Below are positions 14,630-23,650 of a stretch of DNA of 64,000 bases, piece by piece. Each line of letters starts with the position of its first letter. Within the stretch, counting starts at the first letter, position 1. A model generated the notes under the pieces. It made no database searches, was not told the origin of the DNA, and saw nothing but the letters and a program-made list of their open reading frames with translations. Source of the DNA: a gamma proteobacterium symbiont of Ctena orbiculata (GTDB taxonomy: Bacteria; Pseudomonadota; Gammaproteobacteria; Chromatiales; Chromatiaceae); contig QBVC01000009.1 in NCBI GenBank assembly GCA_003058495.1, positions 54,267-118,266 of the forward strand. Direction: 5' to 3'. The position numbers and the translations under genes were made by a program.

Positions 14630-17203
14630 ATGATCAAAGCCGCCAAATCCCAGCACACCCCGATGATGCAGCAGTATCTGCGCATCAAGGGGGAGCATCC
14701 CGAGATGCTGCTCTTCTACCGCATGGGGGATTTCTACGAGCTCTTCTATGGCGACGCGGAGAAGGCGGCGCGGCTGCTCGACATCACCCTGACCAAGCGG
14801 GGCCAGTCGGCGGGCAAGCCGATCCCCATGGCGGGGGTCCCCTACCATGCGGCGGAGGGCTACCTGGCGCGCCTGGTGAAACAGGGGGAGTCGGTGGCGA
14901 TCTGCGAGCAGATCGGCGATCCGGCCGCCAGCAAGGGGCCGGTAGAGCGCAAGGTGGTGCGCATCGTCACCCCGGGCACCCTCACCGACGAGGCGCTGCT
15001 GGAGGAGCGGCGGGAGAATCTGCTGGCGGCGATCAACGAGGAGACTGACGGCTATGGCCTGGCGGCACTCGATCTGGCCAGCGGCCGTTTCACCATTCAG
15101 CAGGTAAACGGCCTGGAGGCATTGAGCGGCGAACTGGAACGCCTTGCCCCGGCGGAGATCCTGCTCGACGAGGATTCCAACCTCCCTGAGGCGCTCGGGC
15201 AGCGCAGGGGGATCACCCGGCGACCCGCCTGGCATTTCGATCTCGACTCCGCGGAGCGGCTCCTGAGCAAGCAGTTCGGCACCCGGGACCTGGGGGGGTT
15301 CGGCTGCCAGGATCTGCCCCTGGCCGTGGCCGCCGCCGGTTGCCTGATGCAATATGTGGAGGAGACCCAGTTCGGCGCCCTGCCCCATATCCGCGGCCTG
15401 CGGGTGGAGCATCGGGAACAGAGCGTGATCATCGACGCCGCGACCCGACGCAACCTGGAGCTGGTCCACTCCCTCTCCAACCAGCCCCGGCATACCCTGG
15501 CGGGGATCATGGACCGCACCGTCACCGCCATGGGAAGCCGCATGCTGCGGCGCTGGATCAGTCAGCCGTTGCGGCAACGAAGCGCGGTGGCCGAGCGCCA
15601 CGCCACCATCGAGGCGCTGCTCTCCACCAGGCTATACAGCGAAATCACGGAGATCCTGCAGGGCATAGGCGACATCGAGCGCATCCTCGCCCGGGTGGCC
15701 CTGAAGAGCGCCCGTCCCCGGGATCTCGCCACCCTGCGGGAGGCCCTGGGCGCCCTGCCCCTGCTGCAGCCCCTGCTGGCTCAGCTCGACAGCCCCCTGT
15801 CACCCGACCTGTCCCAGCGGATCGGCGAGCACCCGGCAACCCACAAGCTGCTGCAAGGGGCGATCATCGAGCAGCCGCCGATGCTGATCCGTGACGGCGG
15901 GGTCATCGCCGAGGGCCATGACGGGGAGCTGGACGAGCTGCGCGCCCTCTCCCGGAACGCCGATCAGTTTCTCCTCGACCTGGAGAGCCGTGAGCGGGAG
16001 CGCACCGGCATCGCAACCCTCAAGGTGAGCTACAACCGGGTCCACGGCTACTATATCGAGATCAGCCGCGGCCAGTCCGACAAGGCCCCGGACGACTATG
16101 TCCGGCGCCAGACCCTGAAGGGGGCGGAGCGCTTCATCACCCCGGAGCTGAAGAAGTTCGAGGATCAGGTGCTGAGCGCCCGGGAGCGCGCCCTGGCCCG
16201 GGAGAAGCATCTCTACGAGCAGCTGCTGGAGCAGCTCTGCGCTAGCCTGGCGCCCCTGCAGCAGTGCGCCGAGGGGCTGGCCCAGCTCGATGTACTCTGC
16301 AACCTGGCGGAGCGTGCCCGGGAACTCAACCTGGTCTGCCCCCTGCTGGTGGATGAACCCGGGATTGAGATCAGCGACGGCCGCCACCCGGTGGTGGAGC
16401 AGGTGAGCAACGAGCCCTTCGTCGCCAACTCGGTCTGCCTCGACGACCGGCAGCGGATGCTGATCATCACCGGCCCCAACATGGGCGGCAAGTCGACCTT
16501 CATGCGCCAGATCGCCCTTATCGTGCTGCTCGCCTATGCCGGGAGTTTCGTCCCCGCCACCGCGGCTCGGATCGGTCCCGTCGACCGCATCTTCTCCCGC
16601 ATCGGCGCCTCCGACGACCTCGCCGGGGGGCGCTCCACCTTCATGGTGGAGATGGAGGAGACCGCCAACATCCTGCACAACGCCACCGCCCAGAGCCTGG
16701 TGCTGATGGACGAGGTCGGCCGCGGCACCTCCACCTTCGACGGCCTCTCCCTGGCCTGGTCCTGCGCGGTGGAGCTGGCCACCTGCCTCAAGGCCTACAC
16801 CCTCTTCGCCACCCACTACTTCGAGCTCACCACCCTGCCGGAGGAGTATCCGGGCATCGGCAATCTTCATCTGGACGCGGTGGAACACGGCGACTCCATC
16901 GTCTTCCTGCATGCGGTGAGGGAGGGCCCTGCCAACCAGAGTTACGGCCTCCAGGTCGCCACCCTGGCCGGGGTGCCGAAAGAGGTTATCACCCGGGCAC
17001 GCCAGCGCCTGCGTGAACTGGAGGCGAGTGCCCAGCGCCATGCCGAGCAGCAGCAGAGCCAGCTGCCCCTGTTCGATAGCGATCCACCCTGCCCCGAGAC
17101 CTCGGCGGCGGAACAGCTGCTGCAGGAGATCGAACCGGATGGGCTGAGCCCGAGGGAGGCGCTTGAGGCGCTGTATCGGCTAAAGGAAAGACTTGAAGAA
17201 TAA
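14630..17203 (+). CDS. mutS: DNA mismatch repair ATPase MutS
   Basis: 857 residues, normal length for MutS1. N-terminal mismatch-recognition domain with [16 protein letters not shown] (the F-x-E motif that stacks on the mismatch), connector and lever domains, and the ATPase domain with Walker [15 protein letters not shown], the [12 protein letters not shown] signature, Walker [17 protein letters not shown] and FATHYFELT. Recognises mispairs and recruits MutL. No strong ribosome site precedes the ATG, so it may depend on coupling with the cupin gene. No defects seen. Confidence 0.98.
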   Translation: MIKAAKSQHTPMMQQYLRIKGEHPEMLLFYRMGDFYELFYGDAEKAARLLDITLTKRGQSAGKPIPMAGVPYHAAEGYLARLVKQGESVAICEQIGDPAASKGPVERKVVRIVTPGTLTDEALLEERRENLLAAINEETDGYGLAALDLASGRFTIQQVNGLEALSGELERLAPAEILLDEDSNLPEALGQRRGITRRPAWHFDLDSAERLLSKQFGTRDLGGFGCQDLPLAVAAAGCLMQYVEETQFGALPHIRGLRVEHREQSVIIDAATRRNLELVHSLSNQPRHTLAGIMDRTVTAMGSRMLRRWISQPLRQRSAVAERHATIEALLSTRLYSEITEILQGIGDIERILARVALKSARPRDLATLREALGALPLLQPLLAQLDSPLSPDLSQRIGEHPATHKLLQGAIIEQPPMLIRDGGVIAEGHDGELDELRALSRNADQFLLDLESRERERTGIATLKVSYNRVHGYYIEISRGQSDKAPDDYVRRQTLKGAERFITPELKKFEDQVLSARERALAREKHLYEQLLEQLCASLAPLQQCAEGLAQLDVLCNLAERARELNLVCPLLVDEPGIEISDGRHPVVEQVSNEPFVANSVCLDDRQRMLIITGPNMGGKSTFMRQIALIVLLAYAGSFVPATAARIGPVDRIFSRIGASDDLAGGRSTFMVEMEETANILHNATAQSLVLMDEVGRGTSTFDGLSLAWSCAVELATCLKAYTLFATHYFELTTLPEEYPGIGNLHLDAVEHGDSIVFLHAVREGPANQSYGLQVATLAGVPKEVITRARQRLRELEASAQRHAEQQQSQLPLFDSDPPCPETSAAEQLLQEIEPDGLSPREALEALYRLKERLEE

Positions 17204-17325
17204 TTTTGAATTGTGGTGTGTGCTGCGCACACAGGCTTTTTTGGCCTAAATCTAAAAAACCCGCGAGCGTAGCGAGCACGATAATTCAAAATTCACAATT
17301 CAAAATTCAAAATTCAAAAAACCGG
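17204..17325. repeat. AT-rich mobile element with TTTTGAATT ends, copy 1
   Basis: Begins just after the mutS stop with ATTTTGAATTGT and ends in repeated AATTCAAAATTC units, i.e. inverted ends. Inside are a GTGTGC/GCACAC hairpin and a CGCGAGCGTAGCGAGC stretch. A second copy with the same order of parts lies at 42880-43003. Both sit directly between two same-strand genes, like a MITE. Confidence 0.7.
17217..17242 (+). terminator. Intrinsic terminator of mutS (inside the repeat)
   Basis: Stem GTGTGC-TGC-GCACAC extended by one T-A pair, then AGGCTTTTTT. A GC-containing stem followed by six T residues 14 bp after the stop codon fits an intrinsic terminator, apparently supplied by the inserted element. 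Confidence 0.65.
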
Positions 17326-17334
17326 AGGTTTTTT

Positions 17335-17544
17335 ATGCCCGATCACGTCTACAAAAAGATCCAATTGGTCGGCTCGTCCCAGACCAGCACCGACGATGCC
17401 ATACGTAATGCCATTGCCCGCGCCGGCGAGACCATCGATCACTTGAACTGGTTCGAGGTGGTGGAGACCCGCGGTCATATCGAAAACGGCCAGGTGGCCC
17501 ATTGGCAGGTCACCATCAATATCGGATTTCGACTCAAGGATTGA
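17335..17544 (+). CDS. Dodecin-family flavin-binding protein
   Basis: 69 residues from ATG 17335 with GGAGG at 17322-17326 upstream. Sequence [20 protein letters not shown] and [13 protein letters not shown] is the dodecin signature; these small proteins form hollow dodecamers that store or protect flavins (the Trp in NWFEV stacks on the isoalloxazine). Stand-alone gene. Complete. Confidence 0.92.
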   Translation: MPDHVYKKIQLVGSSQTSTDDAIRNAIARAGETIDHLNWFEVVETRGHIENGQVAHWQVTINIGFRLKD

Positions 17545-17654
17545 CCCCATCTCCCTACCACCCGGTAATTCCCCGAGTTTTTCAAGGGTTATGCCTCATA
17601 CAAAACTAGTGAGACTGTGCCTACAGTTTAATGTGACATTTTTATTACAGGGGC

Positions 17655-18095
17655 ATGCCAATGGATGCACGAAAAAGCCCACGAACAAAAACGTCGCTTA
17701 CGGTAACGATCGCATCTGAAACTGCTGACATAGAACAGATACGCACTATCAAAGACCTCAGCGAATCAGGTTTCTATGTCGATTCTCTTACCAAATCCAA
17801 GATTGATGAAGGCTACTTGGTATATATCAAGAAACCGGGGCAGAAAGAGGGTTTGCGATTACCTGCCAGGGTCATCCGTGTCGATCACCAGGGGTGTGGG
17901 CTGACTTTCGACCGGCTGGCACCGAATGAGAGTCAATTCCTGTGCGATCTGATACACCCGAAATGGGACGGAAAGGATCTGCTTACGGGTATAGTAATGC
18001 ACGGTGTGCTGGAAGATACCACTGAATTCGCAGCTTGTATGCGGCTGACCTCACTCTTGAGCAGCCGCTACCGCACTATCTACCAAGCCAGGTAA
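17655..18095 (+). CDS. PilZ-domain-like protein
   Basis: 146 residues. RKSPRTKTSLTVTI at the N-terminus supplies the R-x3-R-like element and KDLSESGFYVDS the D/N-x-S-x2-G element of PilZ domains, which bind cyclic di-GMP; GCGLTFDRL is the closing strand. The second basic residue spacing is not perfectly canonical, so binding is uncertain. ATG 17655 and ATG 17661 are both possible; the latter has better spacing from AGGGG. Convergent with the FHA gene. Confidence 0.75.
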   Translation: MPMDARKSPRTKTSLTVTIASETADIEQIRTIKDLSESGFYVDSLTKSKIDEGYLVYIKKPGQKEGLRLPARVIRVDHQGCGLTFDRLAPNESQFLCDLIHPKWDGKDLLTGIVMHGVLEDTTEFAACMRLTSLLSSRYRTIYQAR

Positions 18096-18101
18096 TCCAT
18101 G

Positions 18102-18131
18102 GCCAGGCTGGAATGGGTATTCGTTGCCTGG
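18102..18131. terminator. Weak hairpin between convergent genes
   Basis: GCCAGGC at 18102-18108 and GCCTGGC at 18125-18131 form a 7-bp stem with a 16-nt loop between the convergent PilZ-like and FHA genes. No T-run. Possible bidirectional end point. Confidence 0.3.
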
Positions 18132-18136
18132 CGTGT

Positions 18137-18880
18137 CTAGCTGAGAAACTCCAGGGATAACTCACCCAGATCGATGCGGTCGCCGTTTTGCAGCTCCACA
18201 CCCCCCGCCTTGATCGGCTCGCCGTTGATCAAGGGTGGATGGTCGCCGCCCACCTTGAGCAGAAAAAAACCCGATTGACGCTGATTTATCAGTACCAGAT
18301 CGCCGCCGGGATTACCGACACTGAAGAATGCCCGGTCGATCACCTTCTCCTCGCCGACATTTTCACCACTCAGAAAACGGACCCTGGGTTGGTGCTCTGC
18401 GGGGGTCTCGGTATCCGTTTCAATATTCGGCGCGGAGGATTGCAGCGGGTCAATCGCCTCCTCCTGCAGGGTTGAAGATCCAGCGTTCAGCGGCGACGCT
18501 GCGGAAAGTTCGGAAACCGGGTCTTGTGGGAGTTCGCGATCCCGTGGACGCAGGACAACGGTGCGGTCCGGATCATCCATCTCCTGCGGCGCCAGTTCCG
18601 AGATGAAGCGCAGATGGTATTTTCCGACCTCGATCAAATCGCCATGTTTCAGAAAACGCTTGGTGACCAGGTTACCGTTCACCCGGGTGCCATTGGTGCT
18701 CTGCTCATCCTCGATGGAATATCCGTTGAACACCCGTTGCATGGTGGCATGGTGGCGGCTGACCGACCGATCCTTGAGACAGATGGCGCAAGTCTCGTCG
18801 CGCCCGATCTCCATGCGTTTATCAACGAGTGGAAACTCTTGTGGTGACTCATCGCCTCCCATGACTACGAGTTTTTCCAT
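18137..18880 (-). CDS. Double FHA-domain protein
   Basis: 247 residues. N-terminal FHA domain with MEIGRDETC, SVSRHHATM and STNGTRVNG, the phosphothreonine-binding loops. A second, degenerate FHA fold lies from about residue 150 (FFSVGNPGGDLVL, NGEPIKAGG, GDRIDLGELSLEF). The two are joined by an acidic linker rich in Ser/Thr. It lies 37 bp downstream of a PP2C phosphatase gene on the same strand, the usual company of FHA proteins in Ser/Thr phosphorylation circuits. No Ser/Thr kinase is in the window. Confidence 0.9.
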   Translation of the reverse strand: MEKLVVMGGDESPQEFPLVDKRMEIGRDETCAICLKDRSVSRHHATMQRVFNGYSIEDEQSTNGTRVNGNLVTKRFLKHGDLIEVGKYHLRFISELAPQEMDDPDRTVVLRPRDRELPQDPVSELSAASPLNAGSSTLQEEAIDPLQSSAPNIETDTETPAEHQPRVRFLSGENVGEEKVIDRAFFSVGNPGGDLVLINQRQSGFFLLKVGGDHPPLINGEPIKAGGVELQNGDRIDLGELSLEFLS

Positions 18881-18917
18881 AGAACTTGTTACCCGGGTAC
18901 CAAATTGGTTGCTTAAC

Positions 18918-19667
18918 TTAACTGTCGCTCGCCATTACGCGAACCAAAATCACGGAGATGTTATCCATACCCCCCATCCTGCAGGCATAGTCGACCAGTT
19001 CATCGGCCTGCTGCATCAGATCCAGATTCAGGTTTTCAAGGATACTTTGGATTTCGTCATCCGTCACCATACCAGTGAGACCGTCGGAGCAGAAGAGATA
19101 GAGATCCCCGATCTCGATCTCGGACTCCGCGAGATCGATATCCAGGACGTCTTCCGAGCCGACCGCCCTGGATAGAATATTGGTCGGCACGCCGGCCATG
19201 AGCGCCTGCTCGAAGCTGGCAAAGTCCCCAAGATCGACCATCTCCTGAATCATGGTATGGTCTCTGGTCATCTGCTCAAAGCCCCCGCTGCGCAGGCGAT
19301 AGAGTCTGGAATCACCCACATGGGCGTGGAGCAGGCTCTGTTTACCGAAAAGGCCGACCACCAGGGTCGTCCCCATGCCCTGGTATTCCGGTACCTGTTG
19401 CGAGAGCTCCATAATCGCCTGGTTAACACCCTGAACCGCATTCAGCAGATCATCCCTGCCCAGGACCCTGGCGCGCTCGGCAGTGACGCTGGCCATATGA
19501 CTCATCAACATCTCGACCGCTAGACTGCTGGCGACCTCACCGGCGTTGGCGCCGCCCATGCCATCGGCAAGTATCAACAGCCCCGCTTCCGGATCACCGC
19601 CGACTGCATCTTCATTCTGCTCCCGTACCACCCCTCTGTCGGTACGCATGGCGACGTCTAATTTCAA
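18918..19667 (-). CDS. PP2C-type serine/threonine protein phosphatase
   Basis: 249 residues with the bacterial PP2C/Stp motif set: VREQNEDAVG, ILADGMGGANAGEVAS (metal-binding Asp-Gly), VGDSRLYRLRSGG, FCSDGLTGMVTDDEI and MDNISVILVRV. Removes phosphate from Ser/Thr of proteins in a metal-dependent way. First gene of a two-gene unit with the FHA protein. All metal ligands are present. Confidence 0.95.
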   Translation of the reverse strand: MKLDVAMRTDRGVVREQNEDAVGGDPEAGLLILADGMGGANAGEVASSLAVEMLMSHMASVTAERARVLGRDDLLNAVQGVNQAIMELSQQVPEYQGMGTTLVVGLFGKQSLLHAHVGDSRLYRLRSGGFEQMTRDHTMIQEMVDLGDFASFEQALMAGVPTNILSRAVGSEDVLDIDLAESEIEIGDLYLFCSDGLTGMVTDDEIQSILENLNLDLMQQADELVDYACRMGGMDNISVILVRVMASDS

Positions 19668-19760
19668 GCTGACTCCCGAAAAGAGTAGTAGAGGCTTTAA
19701 AGATTAACATTCCATTAAGTGGAGATCGCCTGGCCAAGCCGGGCTGTGCATGAAGCCGGT

Positions 19761-20537
19761 TCAACGCTTCGCCGACTGACTTGTCTCCAGTTTCTTTAAA
19801 ATAGCACTCATGCGCGACGCCGGTATATAACCAGGCAACATGTCCCCACTCTCGAGAAAAATCGCCGGTGTTCCGTTCACCCCCAGGGTCTGGCCGAGGG
19901 CCCAGTGCTGTTGGACCGGATTCACGCACTCCTTTTTCGCCAGTCTTTCACCCGCTTTGGAACGGGTCATGGCATCGTTGCGGTCGTCGGAACAGAGCAC
20001 GGTCACCGCCTTCTCGAAGGAGTCACTGCCGACCCCCGCCCTGGGATACATCAGATAACGCACCTTGATGCCCAGATCGGTATACTCTTTTATTTCACTA
20101 TGGAGCTTTTGACAATAGCCGCAATCGATATCGGTGAATATGGTAACGGTATGGGCCGTCTTTTCAGGGGCGAAGATCACCATGTTATCTTCTCCCACCG
20201 CCTCGATCGCCTCTGCCTTGGCTCGTGAGACCTTGGGTGTGGTCAGATCCTCCCGGGCATCGATATCGTAGAGATTTCCGCTCAACAGATACTTTCCGTC
20301 CGCCGAGACATAGTAGATCTGCGGTCCGACCATCACCTCGTAGAGCCCATCCACCTTGGCGGGAACAACACTGGTGATCGAGCCCTTTTTGAGTATCTTG
20401 TTCACCCCCTCCCGCACCTTCTGCATCTCGGCGTTCTGTTGGCTCGGTTCTGCCACAAGCGGTTCGATCAGGAACAGCGCCGACAGTGGCAGGAGTGCTA
20501 TGGCCCATCTCAGGGTGCCTGGTTTACCTATTTTCAT
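19761..20537 (-). CDS. dsbC: Thiol:disulfide interchange protein DsbC
   Basis: 258 residues from ATG 20537. Signal peptide (WAIALLPLSALFLIEPLVAE), N-terminal dimerisation domain, and thioredoxin fold with the active-site TDIDCGYCQKLHSEI (CGYC) and cis-Pro loop NGTPAIF. A periplasmic disulfide isomerase kept reduced by DsbD. The start codon lies 6 bp after the yajQ stop, so both are probably co-transcribed. In many gammaproteobacteria dsbC follows xerD; here yajQ is between them. Confidence 0.95.
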   Translation of the reverse strand: MKIGKPGTLRWAIALLPLSALFLIEPLVAEPSQQNAEMQKVREGVNKILKKGSITSVVPAKVDGLYEVMVGPQIYYVSADGKYLLSGNLYDIDAREDLTTPKVSRAKAEAIEAVGEDNMVIFAPEKTAHTVTIFTDIDCGYCQKLHSEIKEYTDLGIKVRYLMYPRAGVGSDSFEKAVTVLCSDDRNDAMTRSKAGERLAKKECVNPVQQHWALGQTLGVNGTPAIFLESGDMLPGYIPASRMSAILKKLETSQSAKR

Positions 20538-20543
20538 CAATGA

Positions 20544-21026
20544 TTAATCCCGAAAATTTTGATACTGAAGGGGAAGACCGTAATCGCTATCCCGCATAAG
20601 AGTGATGACCTGCTGCAGGTCGTCTCGCTTTTTCCCTGTCACACGGATCTGATCGCCTTGAATCTGTGCCTGGACCTTGAGTTTGCTGCCCTTGATCTGC
20701 TTGATCATCTTTTTCGCCACATCGCTCTCGATGCCCTGCTTGATGATCACGAGCTGCCTGGCGGCATTCAGACTGGTTTCCGGATCCTTGATATCCATCG
20801 CTGCGATATCGACTTTCCGTTTGACCAGTTTCTGGCGCAGAATATCCATCATCTGATTGAGTTGAAACTCCTGTTCGGCGCGTAATCGGACTTCGTTCTC
20901 ATTCTGCTCGAAGGCTGCGTCCACGCCTTTGAAGTCAAATCTGGTACCGATCTCCCGATTGGCCTGGTCAACCGCATTCCTGACCTCCTGGAGGTCGACT
21001 TCAGAGACGATATCGAACGACGGCAT
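20544..21026 (-). CDS. yajQ: YajQ-family cyclic-di-GMP-binding protein
   Basis: 160 residues beginning [20 protein letters not shown], the highly conserved YajQ opening, with [17 protein letters not shown] and a C-terminal [18 protein letters not shown] block. YajQ proteins have two RNP-like folds, bind nucleotides including cyclic di-GMP in some species, and interact with transcription factors. Located between xerD and dsbC on the same strand. Complete. Confidence 0.96.
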   Translation of the reverse strand: MPSFDIVSEVDLQEVRNAVDQANREIGTRFDFKGVDAAFEQNENEVRLRAEQEFQLNQMMDILRQKLVKRKVDIAAMDIKDPETSLNAARQLVIIKQGIESDVAKKMIKQIKGSKLKVQAQIQGDQIRVTGKKRDDLQQVITLMRDSDYGLPLQYQNFRD

Positions 21027-21113
21027 TTGGGCTCCTGATCAATAGTGCACCGGATGGGGGACTCTACCACAACCAGCGCCCGCGCTCATGTGTTTGCATG
21101 GGACGCTGCGCAT

Positions 21114-22019
21114 TCATCCCCGTGGATGGTGTTGCGCATGCAGCTGCTTCAGCCGCTCCCGGGCGACATGGGTATAGATCTGGGTGGTCGACAGATCGCT
21201 GTGACCCAGCAGCAGCTGCACCACGCGGAGATCCGCGCCGTGGTTCAACAGGTGGGTGGCAAAGGCGTGGCGCAGGGTATGGGGTGAGATGGTCTGGTTG
21301 ATTCCCGCCCTCGCCGCATGCTTCTTGATCCGGTACCAGAATGCCTGACGGGTCATGCCCTGCCCACGCCGGGTCGGAAAGAGATGGGAACAGACCCTGC
21401 CCCCCAGCAGTTCAAGCCGACCACTGCTGTAGAAACGCTCGACCCAGCCCTGGGCCTCGTCGCCCATGGGCACCAGGCGCTCCTTACCGCCCTTACCGAC
21501 GATACGCATCACCCCTTGGGTCAGATTCACCTGTTCCGGACGCAGATCCACCAGTTCGGAGACCCGCAACCCCGATGCATAGAGCACCTCGAGCATGGTC
21601 CGGTCCCGCATACCCTCGGCATCGTCCAGGTCCGGCGCCTTCAGCAGCGCCTCGACTTCGCTCTCCGAGAGCGATTTCGGCAAGGGTCTGCCGAGCTTGG
21701 GTGAGGCGATACGCAGACTCGGATCGCTGCTCAACCAGCCCTCGCGCAGGCCGTGCTGGTAGAACTGACGGATGCAGGAGAGCAGGCGCGCGGTGGAGCG
21801 TGGTTTGCGGCCCCGTTTGACCAGCTCGGCGAGGTAGGATTGGAGATCGGCGCGCTTCGCCTCAAGCAGGCCATATCCCCTGTTGTTGCGCAGCCAGTCC
21901 GCCACCTTGGCCAGATCGGACTGGTAGGCAGAGAGTGTATTGCGGCTTAGGCCCCGTTCCATCCAGAGGGCATCGGAAAAGGTCTCGATGAGTGATCTAT
22001 CCTCATCGGAATCCCTCAC
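21114..22019 (-). CDS. xerD: Site-specific tyrosine recombinase XerD
   Basis: 301 residues, standard size. N-terminal SAM-like DNA-binding domain (LSRNTLSAYQSDL) and catalytic domain with ASGLRVSEL (Arg), SPHTLRHAFATHLL (His-x-x-Arg) and LLGHSDLSTTQIYTHV (His and the nucleophile Tyr). With XerC it resolves chromosome dimers at dif. It overlaps the ogt-like gene by 4 bp. This is the housekeeping recombinase, not an element integrase, as shown by its neighbours dsbC and yajQ. Confidence 0.96.
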   Translation of the reverse strand: MRDSDEDRSLIETFSDALWMERGLSRNTLSAYQSDLAKVADWLRNNRGYGLLEAKRADLQSYLAELVKRGRKPRSTARLLSCIRQFYQHGLREGWLSSDPSLRIASPKLGRPLPKSLSESEVEALLKAPDLDDAEGMRDRTMLEVLYASGLRVSELVDLRPEQVNLTQGVMRIVGKGGKERLVPMGDEAQGWVERFYSSGRLELLGGRVCSHLFPTRRGQGMTRQAFWYRIKKHAARAGINQTISPHTLRHAFATHLLNHGADLRVVQLLLGHSDLSTTQIYTHVARERLKQLHAQHHPRG

Positions 22020-22495
22020 AACACCCCCTCGTGGCGCAGCAGCCAGCGCTTGATCTCGAGCTTCTCACCGCCCCGTTCACCGGCGAATCCACCCAGGCCG
22101 CTGGTAGCGATTACCCGATGGCAGGGCACTATAAGAGGGCAGGGATTGGCACGGCAGGCATTTCCAATCGCCCTGGCGCCGCTGCCGATCTTTTCAGCGA
22201 GCTCGCCATAGGTCATGGTGCTGCCGCAGGGTATCTCCTGGAGCAGCTTCCATACCCGCAACTGGAAGGGTGTTCCTTTAAGTTGGAGCTCCAGCTTGAA
22301 CGCCCGCTGCGGATCCTGCAGATAGGCATGAATGGCATCGATTACCCGACTCACACCCGGGATATTCTGCCGGTACTCCTGCTGCACCGGGGTCAGGTAG
22401 TCGATCCCCTTCACCCTGTCTTGCGACATGGTGATACCGACTGGAGCAAATGGTAGGTTGACTACGGCCTGATAAGCGTGGTTTGTGACGGTCAT
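22016..22495 (-). CDS. ogt: Methylated-DNA--protein-cysteine methyltransferase
   Basis: 159 residues from ATG 22495 (an upstream in-frame start would add 34 residues unlike the family). Contains the active site NPCPLIVPCHRVIA with the acceptor Cys, preceded by ARAIGNACRAN and followed by GLGGFAGERGGEKLEIKRWL. Transfers O6-alkyl groups from guanine to itself in a suicide reaction. No Ada-type regulatory domain, so Ogt-like. Coupled to xerD by a 4-bp overlap. Confidence 0.94.
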   Translation of the reverse strand: MTVTNHAYQAVVNLPFAPVGITMSQDRVKGIDYLTPVQQEYRQNIPGVSRVIDAIHAYLQDPQRAFKLELQLKGTPFQLRVWKLLQEIPCGSTMTYGELAEKIGSGARAIGNACRANPCPLIVPCHRVIATSGLGGFAGERGGEKLEIKRWLLRHEGVL

Positions 22496-22603
22496 GAGAG
22501 TGGCACCCAGGTCTGGTCGATTGTATCGGTGAATGATAACAGCGCCTGTTGGAATATTTCTGGAAGTATGACAATCTCCACCCCAGAATATGTCCACAGT
22601 TCC

Positions 22604-22612
22604 TGTGGATAA
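22604..22612 (-). promoter_or_regulatory. Consensus DnaA box
   Basis: TGTGGATAA on the plus strand is the exact reverse complement of TTATCCACA. A second box follows at 22795. They bracket the AT-rich tract 22660-22790. Confidence 0.5.
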
Positions 22613-22659
22613 CTTTGTGTGTAAGCTGGAGGAACTGAGCTGCAGCCCTTGATCCTGTT

Positions 22660-22803
22660 AATCTCTTAATAGATTGTGTAATTTCTATACAATTCATATA
22701 ATGCAATAATAATCAATAAGTTATAATTACTAATAAATGTTTGACATAAGAAGTTCCCTTTAACTTCCCAAACTTACCTCACTGTGTGGTTGATTGTGTA
22801 TAA
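22660..22803. other. AT-rich tract ending in a second DnaA-type box
   Basis: Within the gene-free stretch 22496-22929, 22660-22790 is markedly AT-rich (for example AATTCATATAATGCAATAAT). TGTGTATAA at 22795-22803 is the reverse of TTATACACA, which fits the TTATNCACA DnaA-box consensus. No gene is supportable here. It may be the ycgN promoter region; a replication-related role is speculative. Confidence 0.4.
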
Positions 22804-22929
22804 AAGCTATTGACAGCAGCTTTCATACATGGTCGGGGAAGAGCCGTTTAACGGAAAGTATCGGGGTCCATCCTATTCCCAAACCGGGGATTTCAATCCA
22901 CCGCTCGGCCGTTCGTGTATGGTGATATC

Positions 22930-23379
22930 ATGCCAGTGATGAGACCTACCGAGCCCCCATTCTGGATCACCACCTCCCTCGAGTCCATGTCCCGCGAAAT
23001 GTGGGAGTCACTCTGCGACGGCTGTGCAAAATGCTGCCTGCAGAAGGTGGAGGACGAGGAGACGCGGCAGATCTTCTACACCAACATCGTCTGTGATCTT
23101 CTGGACCTCGATCTCTGCCGCTGCACACACTACCGGGAGCGGTCGAGGCTGGTGCCCAACTGTGTCACCCTGAAGCCAAAGGATTTGACCGATCCCTACT
23201 GGCTGCCGCAGACATGCGCCTATCGCCTGGTGGCAGAGGGAAAACCCCTGCCCGATTGGCATCCGCTGATATCAGGCGACCTCAAGAGTGTGGAAAATGC
23301 GGGCCACTCCATCCGCGGCAAGGTGGTGAGAGAGTCCGAGGCGGACGATTGGGAACACCATCTGATCGACTGGATATAG
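22930..23379 (+). CDS. ycgN: YcgN/UPF0260 cysteine-cluster protein
   Basis: About 149 residues from ATG 22930 (GTG 22915 and ATG 22939 are alternatives). Strong match in pattern to E. coli YcgN: EPPFWITTSLESMSREMWES, LCDGCAKCCLQKVEDEET, LDLCRCTHYRERS, WLPQTCAYRLVAEGKPLP and DWHPLISGD. The conserved Cys clusters (CxxCxxCC) suggest metal or Fe-S binding; the biochemical role is unknown. Single gene downstream of an AT-rich leader. Confidence 0.93.
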   Translation: MPVMRPTEPPFWITTSLESMSREMWESLCDGCAKCCLQKVEDEETRQIFYTNIVCDLLDLDLCRCTHYRERSRLVPNCVTLKPKDLTDPYWLPQTCAYRLVAEGKPLPDWHPLISGDLKSVENAGHSIRGKVVRESEADDWEHHLIDWI

Positions 23380-23403
23380 CCCGGACCTGGCCAGGATATG
23401 ATG

Positions 23404-23610
23404 AGTCCGCAAATGAACGCTAATGAACGCAAATTAAGAATATTTCATGTAATTCAATGAGTTAAAAAAACACAACCCTGGCTCAATACCGTTTCCCAAT
23501 CCATTTGATCTCCATTCATGGGCAATCGAGAGTGATGCATGATCACATAAATGTTTCTATTTGCCACAAATTTGAAATCATTTGCGTTCATTTGCGTTCA
23601 TTTGCGGACT
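23404..23610. repeat. MITE of about 207 bp, TCCGCAAATGAACGC family, copy 1
   Basis: Left arm starts AGTCCGCAAATGAACGCTAA; right arm ends CGTTCATTTGCGGACT at 23610. The roughly 30-bp ends are inverted repeats with one mismatch. The interior is AT-rich and has no gene. A related element of 210 bp lies at 41871-42080. Confidence 0.75.
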
Positions 23611-23650
23611 AATAGTGATTTTCCTCTAGACTAAACTTCAGATCCACTTG

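Noticed and set aside
21114..22019. Tyrosine recombinase as evidence of an integrated element.
   Set aside because: Sequence and neighbours (dsbC, yajQ, ogt) identify housekeeping XerD; no attachment site or element genes.
22604..22803. Chromosomal replication origin.
   Set aside because: Only two DnaA boxes and none of the usual origin-linked genes; kept only as a regulatory curiosity.
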